Assembly (NCBI GenBank): GCA_008974985.1 | Contig: BFAS01000164.1 | Span: 1 to 42,027, forward strand | Origin: a bacterium MnTg02 | Lineage (GTDB): Bacteria > Pseudomonadota > Alphaproteobacteria > Rhizobiales > BFAS01 | Reading direction: 5' to 3' | DNA length: 42,027 nucleotides | Shown here: one piece after another, positions 19,976 through 30,190 of the stretch | How positions within the stretch are numbered: position 1 is the first letter of the stretch | Layout of the letters: each line of letters opens with the position of its first letter | Made by a program: the position numbers and the translations under genes | The notes under the pieces: generated by a model | Told to the model about the DNA's origin: nothing | Databases searched by the model: none | Seen by the model: the letters and a program-made list of their open reading frames with translations, nothing else

Positions 19976-20102
19976 ATACCATCGGTCATTTCCAATGACC
20001 GATGGGCGTTCAGACGCCACGCAGGCTTACGCACCATAAGGTGCGACGCGCAGTCGCGCTTGCCAAAGGAAATTATGAGTCAATCATAATGTCCTTTGGT
20101 AT
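19976..20102 (+). repeat. ~130-bp structured dispersed repeat, copy C (subtype 2)
   Basis: ataccatcggtcatttccaatgaccgatgggcgttcagacgccacgcaggcttacgcaccataaggtgcg...ccaaaggaaattatgagtcaatcataatgtcctttggtat. Confidence 0.9.
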
Positions 20103-21211
20103 CACTGTGCCATTGCGGGCTGCGCTGACCGAGGACTGTTTTGCGGTGTCAGTAGACCGTGCAATTGGTAGAGCGCCAGTGCGAATACGATCACGGCGCC
20201 ACCTTGGTGCGCAAGTCCGAGCGAAATCGGGACCTGCATCAGCAACGTCCATATGCCCAGCGCTGCTTGGATAAAGATCGCAAGAAGAAGGATCGCTGAG
20301 CGAACCAATGCACTCCCTTCCCCGTACCTGTTTCCGGTCTGCACCGTATGGATGACCGCCCAAATCAAACCGGCATAGGCGACCACGCGATGGTTGAACT
20401 GTACTGTCGCGACATTCTCGAACAGGTTCAGATACCAGGGCGTCATCTCGAAGAGGCCACCCGGCACCAAGGCGCCATCCATCAGGGGCCACGTATTGTG
20501 GGACAATCCCGCGTCGAGCCCGGCGACAAGTGCGCCCAGATTAATTTGAAGAAAGAGGAGCGCAACCAGCCCCCCGGCGGATAACACCAACCGGCGATCC
20601 TTTATCGACTGCGTCGCCAGCCCTTTTGTGCCGCCGGTGCTGAGCGCCAGCCAAAAAATATAGCCGAATAGGATGATCGCGAGACCGAGATGGGCCGCAA
20701 GCCTATATTGGCTGACATCGACCCGGTCGACGAGACCGCTCATCACCATGTACCAGCCAAGCAAACCCTGAAGCCCTCCCAATACGAACATTCCGACGAT
20801 CCATGGAATGAGCCACCGTTCAATTTGCCCCGTCAGCCAAAAAAACAGAAACGGAAGTGCAACCGCGAAACCGATAAACCGGCCCAAAAACCGGTGAGCC
20901 CATTCCCACCAGAATATCTTCTTGAAGGCACCGAGGGTCATTCCCTTATTGATGCGCTGATATTCCGGAATTTGCTGATATTTCTCAAAGGCGTCCTGCC
21001 AATCCCCTGCGCTCAATGGCGGTACCATGCCGACGATCGGTTTCCACTCCGTGATCGACAAACCGGAGTCCGTGAGCCGTGTCGCCCCGCCAACAATAAT
21101 CATGAGAAAGATCAAACCACAAAGAACGAAGAGCCAAGCCCGTATCCAGGGCATCGTCGTGGCGGCTTTGCCTATGCGATCAGCTCTGCTCTCCGTTACG
21201 CTCGCCATCAA
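20102..21211 (-). CDS. ctaA: Heme A synthase (COX15/CtaA)
   Basis: GGATRLTDSGLSITEWKPIVGMVPP, WWEWAHRFLGRFIG, NLFENVATVQFNHRVVAY. Confidence 0.93.
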   Translation of the reverse strand: MMASVTESRADRIGKAATTMPWIRAWLFVLCGLIFLMIIVGGATRLTDSGLSITEWKPIVGMVPPLSAGDWQDAFEKYQQIPEYQRINKGMTLGAFKKIFWWEWAHRFLGRFIGFAVALPFLFFWLTGQIERWLIPWIVGMFVLGGLQGLLGWYMVMSGLVDRVDVSQYRLAAHLGLAIILFGYIFWLALSTGGTKGLATQSIKDRRLVLSAGGLVALLFLQINLGALVAGLDAGLSHNTWPLMDGALVPGGLFEMTPWYLNLFENVATVQFNHRVVAYAGLIWAVIHTVQTGNRYGEGSALVRSAILLLAIFIQAALGIWTLLMQVPISLGLAHQGGAVIVFALALYQLHGLLTPQNSPRSAQPAMAQ

Positions 21212-21490
21212 ACTGTTCCGCTATCGCTCATATTGCTGGCCTGAATTTGGCATGTGCCATCGCTATTGTCAGCTTACAAAGTCACGATCGCCTCGCAAGG
21301 TCATTGTCGGCTTATCTCCTGCGGCCAAACACCGCTCATCGTTGGAATTCATGCGGTCCCGGCGCGCACATTTGCGAGAGTGTCCGACACGCGCCACTGC
21401 TCAGGACCCTTTTCCAACACGGCTGAAAGATTAGACAGAGGCGAGAGGTCAAAGAGACACAATCACACCGGCAATGACCGCACCCTCAAA

Positions 21491-22571
21491 TCAGCTCTCA
21501 GGCAAAGACGGGTTGACTCTGCGAATGAGTTTCTTCCGCGATAGCGATTTCACGAGCGTTCCGACATCATCTTCAAAGCGCACCCTCTCGACGCCGGGGA
21601 AAGCTGCGCTAAGTATGTCTTTGACATCTGTTTTGGTCGTGGGCTCAGCGAACAAACTCCATATATTGGAAGCCGTTGGATTGAGGTGGTGGATTGATTT
21701 CCCCTCTGGATCAGCAAGAAACTGTTCCGAGTCAACCGCCTGGACCGACACACCCGGACTTTGCTGGTAAAAATCGGAACTCTTATCGGCTTGATAATAG
21801 ACAATCTCAGAGCCGTCCGGCGGCGGCGCGATCTCGGTTTCTTTTCTTTCCCGGGCATAGACGTCCCAGTCTGAAAAAATGTCCTTGAGCAGTGCGACCG
21901 CATCCTCGGCGCGATCATAGCTCAGCCGAAAACAAGGCGAGCTTGCAATGAGGTTCCCTAAAATCTTAAGGACGTCGCCAGAATGCTTTCGCCTGCCAAA
22001 ATTTTACCGGACGGCATGATGCAGAATTTCACTATCATCAAGCGGAGTGATTTTGACCTCGGCACCCTCTTCACGCTCAAGCAACACAAATCCGCCGATC
22101 GGCGCCGTTGAACCGCGCTCTGCAAGCTCAGTTTCGCTCAGGTCGGGATAAAGGTAGCGCTCGCTTTCTGGCCCCCGCCGGTCTTTGAGAAAATTCAGTG
22201 TCTCGTCGGCGAGGTTTTCGGGCAACGGCAATCTAAGGCGGGGTGAGACCCCTGTCGCCAGAAAACTCGGACAGGAAAGCGCGTCATTTCGATATAGGCG
22301 CCGGGTGGCTAAGTGGATTTTGACCGAGCCAAAAAATACCCATAGCCCAAGCCATTGAAGCATAACCGAATATGCTGCCAGTCAGCTGTAGACCGCCAAT
22401 GAAATGTCGACATTGCATCTGCGCACAGCGACCTTTGCCACTCTGATCCGTGAGCACGCCAGCAATCATTTTATTTTTTGCGAAAGATCGAAATTTGAGA
22501 TGTCGAGCGGTTCGCGCAGCGGCGAAAACGAATGATCCCCGATGGACCGCAATCCCGGGCCGTCCCAACAA
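21491..22571 (-). pseudogene. Decayed HprK-related kinase reading frame joined to a PqqD-like domain
   Basis: ORF 22004..22363 (-) and PqqD-like ORF 21491..21751 (-) lie in one frame separated by TAA at 22004-22006 and an open stretch without a start; the upstream P-loop-like segment (GVLTDQSGKG) is in another frame (ORF 22284..22571). Confidence 0.55.
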
Positions 22572-22691
22572 TTTCTTGGACGTTTTCGTCTATCTTTCTG
22601 TTTCTAGAAGCATAATCCCGAATAGCATGCCCTCGGCATATTCCGAGGGTGAGAAGCCGTTTTCGGATAACATCATGCCTAAACAAAGAGA

Positions 22692-22733
22692 TAGAGCGTG
22701 GTTCTGATCCCGTCAGAACTGATAATGCTCTAG
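22692..22733. repeat. Short palindromic element, CTAGAGCA family (module-2-like)
   Basis: tagagcgtggttctgatcccgtcagaactgataatgctctag; gttctga/tcagaac stem. Confidence 0.6.
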
Positions 22734-22743
22734 AAGCAATATT

Positions 22744-22821
22744 TGGTCGGAGCGGGGAGATTTGAACTCCCGACCCCCGGTCCCCCAGACCGGTGCGCTA
22801 ACCGGACTGCGCCACGCTCCG
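22744..22821 (-). tRNA. tRNA-Pro (anticodon GGG), CCA encoded
   Basis: CGGAGCGTGGCGCAGTCCGGTTAGCGCACCGGTCTGGGGGACCGGGGGTCGGGAGTTCAAATCTCCCCGCTCCGACCA; cloverleaf arms present. Confidence 0.95.
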
Positions 22822-23012
22822 ATGCCAGTTGGGTGGTTGTGCCTGTTCTTATTCAGCTGGTCAATAAGAAAGCTCCGGACGGCCAATGCCCGAGATGCCA
22901 CCAAATCTTTGGTTGCGTACCGGGAACCGCCACCCAGTAATAGTCGCTCACGCCAAATGGCCCTCGCAAATAACGAGCGACGCCACACCTGAAAAGCGTT
23001 GCAATATGCCGC

Positions 23013-23516
23013 CTAGTCCTGCGTCTGCGTCAATCGCTTGCGGCACTTCTCAAGTTCATCGACCGCATTATGGAGAAGATCATGATGGGCTGGATCTAGT
23101 GATCGCGTCTCAGTAGGCAAACCTTTGCCAGAGATAGCCCTTTCTCCATTCCGCATAACGCCACTGCTGCCGAAAGCCTCTTGCGCCGCTTCCTTGGCGA
23201 GATCTGGGATCTCGGCATTTTCTTGCACGTCGTCAATGAGTGAATCATGCCTGCCGCGATTTTTGACATGTTCTACGCCGTCGCGCCGCAATATCTGCTG
23301 TACGCCACGAATTGTATAGCCATCATCATAAAGCAGCTGGCGTATGCCCCGAAGCAAATCAATGTCTTCGGGCCGGTAATAGCGCCGCCCGCCACCACGC
23401 TTCATTGGCCTTAATTGTGAAAATTTCGCTTCCCAAAAACGCAGAACGTGCTTTGGTACGTTTAGCTCAGTAGCAACTTCGCTAATCGTACGAAATGCAT
23501 CCGCCGATTTTTCCAA
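23013..23516 (-). CDS. MerR-family transcriptional regulator
   Basis: [51 protein letters not shown]. Confidence 0.92.
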   Translation of the reverse strand: MEKSADAFRTISEVATELNVPKHVLRFWEAKFSQLRPMKRGGGRRYYRPEDIDLLRGIRQLLYDDGYTIRGVQQILRRDGVEHVKNRGRHDSLIDDVQENAEIPDLAKEAAQEAFGSSGVMRNGERAISGKGLPTETRSLDPAHHDLLHNAVDELEKCRKRLTQTQD

Positions 23517-23550
23517 GACCGCCCCCGAAGGTCAGAATGATCGAAATATG

Positions 23551-23868
23551 CTATTCAGCCGCCTTCCTGCTCGTCAAAGCGCTATTTATGCGCTCCTTCA
23601 TAATTGCGCTGGCCCGGAATACGAGAACCCGGCGGGGTGTAATTGGAACCTCTTTACCCGTTTTGGGGTTCCGCCCCATCCTTTGCGCTTTCTCCCGAAT
23701 CCCGAAGGACCCGAAGGATGACAGCTTAACTGATTCTCCACGTTCAAGGCTTGCAGCAATTTCTTTTAGAACTAATTCGACAATTTCAGCAGATTCGTTC
23801 CGCGGCAACCCAACTCTTTGCACCACGGCATCCGCAAGATCGGCTCTTGTTAAAGTATTCCCATACAT
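23551..23868 (-). CDS. ihfA: Integration host factor subunit alpha
   Basis: [72 protein letters not shown]. Confidence 0.95.
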   Translation of the reverse strand: MYGNTLTRADLADAVVQRVGLPRNESAEIVELVLKEIAASLERGESVKLSSFGSFGIREKAQRMGRNPKTGKEVPITPRRVLVFRASAIMKERINSALTSRKAAE

Positions 23869-24121
23869 CTGACCCGGCCTCCCTCCGCTGGGGCGAGTTC
23901 CCTGATGCTAATAGACAGGACGTTGATGGGTCAACGAATAAAGTCACCAATTCCTGATTTTGCAACATTATTTCAAAGAGTTGGACCATTCTGAACGGAA
24001 TTATGTACCGTTTTTCCTCAAACCCTTCATTGAACAAACCGGAGTGCGGTATTTAATCAGAATTAACACTATTTCAGCATCATGGTCATTCCATCGAAAT
24101 CCGATCGAATGAGCATTTGCG

Positions 24122-25837
24122 GTGCCCCTAACATTCAAGACTCAGTTTCAGCGGAAATTTGGCTGGCTGACACGCATCAAGCTAAATTTTGTATTTCTTG
24201 GCGTTGCAATTTTCAGCGTACTCGTGGCTGAGACCGTTTGGGTCGTTCCGGCCTTCTTGACCAAAGAAAATAATCTCTACGAACGCGTGGAAGAACGTGC
24301 CCGTATCGCCGTTATTGCTGCGATCGAGGATGCAAATTTTGAAGATGTTGCATTCACCGAGAAAATTGGAGAGCGGCTGATCCGTATCGGCGATATTCTG
24401 GGGGGGGCAATTTACGACAGCGAGGGCTCTCACATTGGCCGTTTCGGCGAATATCCAAGCCTTTCATGGATAAGCGCCCGCAAAGAAGGTTATGTCAGAT
24501 ATCGCGATCCCACAGCGTGCTGTCTCGACGTACTTCTAGCACCGGAGCAAACCGGTATCGAAAACGATTTGATTCTGCGTCTCGATATTACAAAGCTGAA
24601 TCGCGAGGTGCAAAGCCATCTGTCGAACTTGGCAATTATGGCGCTTATCAGTGCCCTAGTTTGCTGCTTCAGCATCGTTGGCCTTCTATATTATTTGGTC
24701 TCCAGGCCTGTTGCGAAGCTGGCGCGCGCGGCGGCGATGGCCGCTAAAGAACCGCAAAATGCTTCGCAATATGTCTTGAATTGGAAACGCAACGACGAAC
24801 TCGGAGACCTAGCAGAAGCCATAAATATTCTCGCCGAAAAAACCGCAAGCGTATATCGAAACGAACTTTACGTCGCCAAGCAGGTTATGTATCGAACGCG
24901 CCTCGCTATCATCCATTTCAACCCCAAAGGCCGTGTCATCGCCGCGAACCGTGCGGCATTGCGCCTCTTTGACACCAATGATTTACGCGCAATGCGGCAA
25001 GCCAATCCAAAGATGATGCGTTTTGAAAACAAGCTCGAAGGCGACCCTGTCGATGTCATCGAAAGTTTGAGCGAGGGGAGCTATGTCGAGGCGGGCTATG
25101 CGCTTACAAAACAAGGTGAAATTCCTTGTATTATTTCCGCTTCCCTGATGGTCAAGGCGAATGGCGATCCGCTGCGTTACGCGGCGACCTTCGTTCCAGC
25201 TCTCGATTATGCAAATGAAATCAAAAAACTCGAGGGCCAGCTGGCGGATCGCGAAACAGAGGCTGAGGAGCAAAAACGCCAATGGGCCGCGATGCGATTG
25301 GTTTCGGAAATCTATGACGACATCTTAGAATCAAGAAACAAAGCACAGCCGGATCAGCCAAAATTCGAGGATATCTCCATCCAGTCGAGCACGGATCAGT
25401 GGCTTGATCACGTCCGGGAACTCGGTTTGATCGTCGAACTTGAATGGGAAAACAAAGCACCCAAAGTTAGAGCAGACAAGATTGTCCTCAATGACGCGTA
25501 TCGGCGAATCTTGTCTTTCATTTTCCTGCGGAGCGAATTTGAAAATCCTATGTTGACGATAAAAGTGCAACAGACCAGCCAAAACACCGTGGAATTGACG
25601 GTCACCGATATTTCCTTGCGTGAGGGCCGCAACTATCTGCCGATAGAATACGAGCAATCTCATTGGAAACATGTCCTACCAATGGTCGCCAGCACGCTCC
25701 GAACCGAAGGCGGTGAGTTGCTGGACGCAAATGTTCGCCAAGGTTCGCCGAACGAAATAAGTTTCCGCTGGCCGCTAAACGCAACCCAAGCGAATGCCGC
25801 AAACAAAGGCCGAAACGTCGGTTCGGCTGCGGCTTAG
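24122..25837 (+). CDS. HAMP/PAS-containing membrane sensor-like protein with degenerate kinase-like C-terminus
   Basis: 571-aa ORF, two TM helices, HAMP (YYLVSRPVAKLARAAAMAAKEP...NDELGDLAEAINILAEK), PAS-like segment; C-terminus has LNDAYRRILSFIF N-box-like region but no DHp His motif or G-boxes. Confidence 0.75.
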   Translation: MPLTFKTQFQRKFGWLTRIKLNFVFLGVAIFSVLVAETVWVVPAFLTKENNLYERVEERARIAVIAAIEDANFEDVAFTEKIGERLIRIGDILGGAIYDSEGSHIGRFGEYPSLSWISARKEGYVRYRDPTACCLDVLLAPEQTGIENDLILRLDITKLNREVQSHLSNLAIMALISALVCCFSIVGLLYYLVSRPVAKLARAAAMAAKEPQNASQYVLNWKRNDELGDLAEAINILAEKTASVYRNELYVAKQVMYRTRLAIIHFNPKGRVIAANRAALRLFDTNDLRAMRQANPKMMRFENKLEGDPVDVIESLSEGSYVEAGYALTKQGEIPCIISASLMVKANGDPLRYAATFVPALDYANEIKKLEGQLADRETEAEEQKRQWAAMRLVSEIYDDILESRNKAQPDQPKFEDISIQSSTDQWLDHVRELGLIVELEWENKAPKVRADKIVLNDAYRRILSFIFLRSEFENPMLTIKVQQTSQNTVELTVTDISLREGRNYLPIEYEQSHWKHVLPMVASTLRTEGGELLDANVRQGSPNEISFRWPLNATQANAANKGRNVGSAAA

Positions 25838-25915
25838 CGCCCTTTTAAGGAATTCAGTCGTCGATGGCCAAAGCAATGAGCAATGAGAGGATATTTTCAA
25901 ACCTATCGCTTTTCA

Positions 25916-26893
25916 TCACCAGCGCACGAGAACAGCGCCCCAGGTAAAGCCACCGCCCATTGCCTCCATCAAAACAAGATCGCCATCTTGAACACGGCCA
26001 TCTTCAACTGCCGTGTTCAAAGCCAGCGGTATGGATGCGGCGGACGTATTGCCGTGCTTATCGACGGTAATAACGATTTTGTCGGAATCGATACCAATTT
26101 TCCTCGCTGTACCGTCTAGGATCCTCTTATTTGCTTGATGTGGTACGAACCAATCGACGGCATCGACGGAAAGTCCCGCCAGCTCAAGAGTTTCCTCAAT
26201 GATACTCGATATATTGGTCACGGCGTGACGGAAGACTTCGCGCCCGTCCATACGCAACCGCCCGACAGTCTGGGTGGAAGATGGACCGCCATCGACATAA
26301 AGCTTTTTCCGGTACCGGCCGTCGGATCGAAGACGCGATGCAATTATTCCGCGATCAGTGGCGACACCATTAAGCTTTTGCGCCTCAAGAACGACCGCGC
26401 CGGCGCCGTCCCCAAAAAGCACACAGGTCGAACGATCCTCCCAATCAAGTATCCGGGAGAACGTTTCCGCACCGATGACAAGAGCCCGCTTATGCTGGCC
26501 GCATTTCAGGAAATTGTCTGCAGTCGCAAGCCCATATATGAACCCGGAGCAAACGGCCTGCATATCGAACGCTGCGCCCAACCTTATACCAAGCTCGGCT
26601 TGTATTGTTGTGGCAGTGGCGGGAAATGTTTGGTCGGGCGTCGAGGTCGCTAGGATTATCAGATCAATATCCTGCGCATCCATCTCTGCCCTTTCAAGGG
26701 CTTGCCGGGCAGCGGCCAAGCCAAGGTCAGACGTTAATTCATCGTCGGCGGCTATGCGCCGTTCGCGAATGCCCGTTCTTTCCGCTATCCACTCATCGCT
26801 GGTGTCGACGATCTTGGAAAGATCCTCATTGGTCATCACACGTGAAGGCAGATAGGCTCCACATCCTCGAATGACCGAACGAATTATTGTCAC
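25916..26893 (-). CDS. fabH: 3-oxoacyl-ACP synthase III
   Basis: [73 protein letters not shown]. Confidence 0.96.
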   Translation of the reverse strand: MTIIRSVIRGCGAYLPSRVMTNEDLSKIVDTSDEWIAERTGIRERRIAADDELTSDLGLAAARQALERAEMDAQDIDLIILATSTPDQTFPATATTIQAELGIRLGAAFDMQAVCSGFIYGLATADNFLKCGQHKRALVIGAETFSRILDWEDRSTCVLFGDGAGAVVLEAQKLNGVATDRGIIASRLRSDGRYRKKLYVDGGPSSTQTVGRLRMDGREVFRHAVTNISSIIEETLELAGLSVDAVDWFVPHQANKRILDGTARKIGIDSDKIVITVDKHGNTSAASIPLALNTAVEDGRVQDGDLVLMEAMGGGFTWGAVLVRW

Positions 26894-26911
26894 CTTGCCG
26901 CTACTCCGAAG

Positions 26912-27970
26912 TCATGACACGCGCTGCTGTTGCAATTCCGGCGCGGCATGAAATGTCCTCAAATCATTCGTGATACGCGAAACGAGTTCGCTTTTCGCCA
27001 TGTCGTAGCCCAGGTCGATCGCACTTGCAAAGCCTATGGCGTCCGTATTCCCGTGACTTTTTATCGAAATACCATTCAGTCCGAGAAAGATGCCACCATT
27101 TAGATGTCTCGGATCCATCTTATCTTTCAATGCCTTGAATGCGTCTTGCGCAAGAAATGCCCCAATTCTCGACAACCATGACCGTGTCATCGCCGCCCGC
27201 AAATATTGTCCAATTTGCTTCGCCGTTCCTTCAGCAGTCTTGAGAGCAATATTGCCGCTAAAGCCTTCCGTTACAACCACGTCGACGGTGCCCTGCCCGA
27301 CATCATCTCCTTCAACGAAACCATGATATTCGAATGGAAGCTCTGTTTCCCGCAACATCGTGCTTGCCTTGCGGATTTCCTCCAGCCCCTTGATCTCCTC
27401 AACACCGACATTCAATAAGCCAACTTTGGGCCGATCAATACCCATGAGCGCCCGCGCCATTGCCGCGCCCATGAGGGCAAAACTGAATAATTGCCCAGCA
27501 TCCGCACCCACATTGGCTCCCACATCGAGAACAATACATTCATTGTCCACGGTCGGCCAAATAGCGGCTATTGCGGGCCGTTCGATTTCAGGCAGCGCAT
27601 GCAGGCAAAATTTCGACATCGCCATCAGCGCTCCAGTATTGCCCGCTGAAACGATGGCACTCGCCTCTCCCTTTTTGACGGCTTCAATTGCCAGCCACAT
27701 GCTGCTCTTCCACCGGCCTTTTCTTAAAGCCTGGCTGGGTTTTGCATCCATCGGGACAGCAATTTCGGTATGTATAATACGCGACCTCCCCGCAACATTT
27801 GGGTGAGATTTGAGCTGTGCGCTGATGCTTTGCTCATTGCCAAAAAGCAAAAAACTAAGGTCTGGATGATGAATGAGCGAGAGGCTTGCTCCCGAAATAA
27901 CAATCTCGGGCCCATGATCCCCACCCATTGCGTCCAACGCTATGGTTAAAGGCACCGACATGTCATTCAA
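26912..27970 (-). CDS. plsX: Phosphate acyltransferase PlsX
   Basis: [51 protein letters not shown]. Confidence 0.95.
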   Translation of the reverse strand: MNDMSVPLTIALDAMGGDHGPEIVISGASLSLIHHPDLSFLLFGNEQSISAQLKSHPNVAGRSRIIHTEIAVPMDAKPSQALRKGRWKSSMWLAIEAVKKGEASAIVSAGNTGALMAMSKFCLHALPEIERPAIAAIWPTVDNECIVLDVGANVGADAGQLFSFALMGAAMARALMGIDRPKVGLLNVGVEEIKGLEEIRKASTMLRETELPFEYHGFVEGDDVGQGTVDVVVTEGFSGNIALKTAEGTAKQIGQYLRAAMTRSWLSRIGAFLAQDAFKALKDKMDPRHLNGGIFLGLNGISIKSHGNTDAIGFASAIDLGYDMAKSELVSRITNDLRTFHAAPELQQQRVS

Positions 27971-28097
27971 TTCGGAGCAGAATTGTTTTTGTTATATCTA
28001 TTGTTTTGCGATCTTTTTTCAGACGTGAGGCGTCCGAACATACAGGTTTGTCGCCTTGAGACAACCGTATTTTGAATTTCACACGCTCGTTTCAATG

Positions 28098-28739
28098 TCA
28101 TGCTCCCTCCGAATCGCTGGTCTTCGTGTCCGCCCTTATGGCCGTAAGTTTCGCAAAAGGCGATTCGGAAAGGGACTTTTCAACGGCCCCATCGTCGTTG
28201 TTTCCGGAGCCCCACGAGAATTCCGTATCGCGTTTGCGCGGGTATGGATCAAGGGCCGAGGCGAGTATTTCAACGACGAGTGCCCCCAGTACAAGTTTGC
28301 CTGCTTCATACTCCTCAAACTCTTTTTCGGTCAATACGTCCTGTTTGACCCCACCTATAGGATTTTCCTGCATTATTTCGGAACCATCCCTTGGTTTGGG
28401 TCGAAATTCGACATCAATTTGCTCGCTTATTTGAGACGTGACAGGATCTAACGAAATGACGCAATTCTGCGTTACGTCAGCCGACAACGTGCCGCGGACC
28501 CGAAAGGATTCCTCACCTACAGGAATTATCTCCAAATGCGACTCCATCTTATCGAGCGCGAGCAATTTGAGATTTTCCGCAAGCATGGCACGGTCTTCGG
28601 GGCCGGGTTCAATGCGTATTTCAACACCGTCCTGTGGAATATGATTGATAGCGAGCGTACGGACCAGGGGCCGGTGAGTCCGATTGTCTTTGGTGAATGT
28701 GCTGTCTTTTGTGATGATATTGGCTTTTCGAACTGTCAT
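28098..28739 (-). CDS. DUF177/YceD family protein
   Basis: 213-aa ORF, LSADVTQNCVISLDPVTSQISEQIDVEFRP; position next to plsX. Confidence 0.82.
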   Translation of the reverse strand: MTVRKANIITKDSTFTKDNRTHRPLVRTLAINHIPQDGVEIRIEPGPEDRAMLAENLKLLALDKMESHLEIIPVGEESFRVRGTLSADVTQNCVISLDPVTSQISEQIDVEFRPKPRDGSEIMQENPIGGVKQDVLTEKEFEEYEAGKLVLGALVVEILASALDPYPRKRDTEFSWGSGNNDDGAVEKSLSESPFAKLTAIRADTKTSDSEGA

Positions 28740-29350
28740 GACCGGCCTTGCTCCGAATCTTTCGCATCGGATATCAGACGAGAAAAAGTGACACGCCCCG
28801 CCGTCAACTGTTCGAACGATATCTGTTGCAGAACCTCCCGGCTTTCTTGCATATATCGCGCGACTGCTGTCGCTGCTTGTGCTTCCGGTCCGTTCTCATC
28901 TCCCTGCTCATCAGGAAAAAAGTTCCGCCGCACAACATGTGCTAATGCACTAATTTCCCCGCCTTCTTCGGCTTTCTCATAGGCCGACAACCGGCCATAG
29001 AAGGCGCCGGCCATTTTACGCACATGTTTGGGTACGCCGAGATCGCCGGCGCCGAGTTCTCTTACGGAATCGTCCATATCCGAGAAAAACGCCTCGATAA
29101 GCAAACGTCCGGCTTGCTCGCCGTCGCCGCCTTCCTGTTTCATGCGGCACAACACCAGAAAAAGATGAACCACAATCATATCGAATCGGCCATCAATCGT
29201 ATCAGGAATGCGCCAAAGCCTATAGAAGTCCTCGCGGCGCGCCTGCGCCACAATAGAGCCATAAAGTTGCTCTGCACTTCTTTTCTTTTGAACACGTTGT
29301 CGAATAAGTTTAAGCATTGCGGGATCGTTGATAACACCGTTTCGGCTCAA
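28736..29350 (-). CDS. Ubiquinol-cytochrome c chaperone family protein (CBP3-like)
   Basis: LYGSIVAQARREDFYRLWRIPDTIDGRFDMIVVHLFLVLCRM, DMDDSVRELGAGDLGVPKHVRKMAGAFYGRLSAY. Confidence 0.85.
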   Translation of the reverse strand: MSRNGVINDPAMLKLIRQRVQKKRSAEQLYGSIVAQARREDFYRLWRIPDTIDGRFDMIVVHLFLVLCRMKQEGGDGEQAGRLLIEAFFSDMDDSVRELGAGDLGVPKHVRKMAGAFYGRLSAYEKAEEGGEISALAHVVRRNFFPDEQGDENGPEAQAATAVARYMQESREVLQQISFEQLTAGRVTFSRLISDAKDSEQGRS

Positions 29351-29453
29351 ATTAATGCTGATGTTAAGCCTTAGAGCCGTTGCAATTCTAGCTTACCAGG
29401 GATAGTCAACACATACACTTTAGGGCCTGCTGAATAAGAATCGAGCGAACGAA

Positions 29454-29954
29454 ATGCCGTCACGAGGTCGAACAAAACCAATAGCTTCCAATCTAAATGC
29501 AACCGCGAGGTCAGTTTGCCGTGTTCGCTATCCGGCGATGATCGTGCTTGCCGGGTCGCTCGCCGCCTGCACACCTCAGATTGCGCATCATGGGCATGTG
29601 TTTACCGAAACTGATCTTCAGCAAGTTCAGCCCGGCATGTCCAAGGATCAAGTCAGACTCGCCTTTGGAACTCCGGATACGACCACAGCCATTGGCGGCG
29701 GTGCGTATTATTATATTGCAAGTAAGCAGAAATCGATTGCCTTTACCAAGCCAAAAGTTGTCGATCGCAAAATCGTCGCTGTTTATTTCGACGAAAAAGA
29801 ATCTGTCACACGTATTGCCAACTACGGGCTGAAAGACGGTAAGGTCTTCGACTTCGTGAAGCGCAAAACACCGTCACATGGACAATCGGACGGGCTTGTC
29901 AATCAACTGTTCCGCAATCTTGGACAGCGTCCATTGGCAGCTGGTGGCTACTAG
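29454..29954 (+). CDS. bamE: Outer membrane protein assembly factor BamE (SmpA/OmlA)
   Basis: Lipobox LAGSLAAC; HVFTETDLQQVQPGMSKDQVRLAFGTPDTTT. Confidence 0.85.
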   Translation: MPSRGRTKPIASNLNATARSVCRVRYPAMIVLAGSLAACTPQIAHHGHVFTETDLQQVQPGMSKDQVRLAFGTPDTTTAIGGGAYYYIASKQKSIAFTKPKVVDRKIVAVYFDEKESVTRIANYGLKDGKVFDFVKRKTPSHGQSDGLVNQLFRNLGQRPLAAGGY

Positions 29955-30110
29955 AGCATAACCGGCAAAAGTCAATTATGGTTTCGCGAAAAAGACGATT
30001 CTCAACGAACCTATTTGAGAAAATACCTTCGTCAGCGGAAGCAGAATTCCTTCCAACCGTTCCGGCACCGAAAGCACCTCTTCTTCCAAACTTGCGTATG
30101 ATTTAAAAGG

Positions 30111-30140
30111 AAAGGCCCCGCATATAAGCGGAGCCTTCCT
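30111..30140 (-). terminator. Probable terminator downstream of hppA
   Basis: aaggccccgcatataagcggagcctt hairpin with one mismatch, followed on - strand by tccttttaaa. Confidence 0.5.
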
Positions 30141-30190
30141 TATCGACCTATAGCGAACCTATTGGATTAGGTTTCCTGCAGCGACAGTGA

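Noticed and set aside
21550-21918. 122-aa - strand ORF overlapping the PqqD-like frame
   Set aside because: Arg/Ser-rich alternate-frame translation; the PqqD-like motif is in the other frame.
24050-24075. CtrA-like half-sites (ttaatcagaattaac) upstream of the HAMP gene
   Set aside because: Half-site spacing is six, not the canonical seven, and AT-rich intergenic DNA makes chance matches likely.
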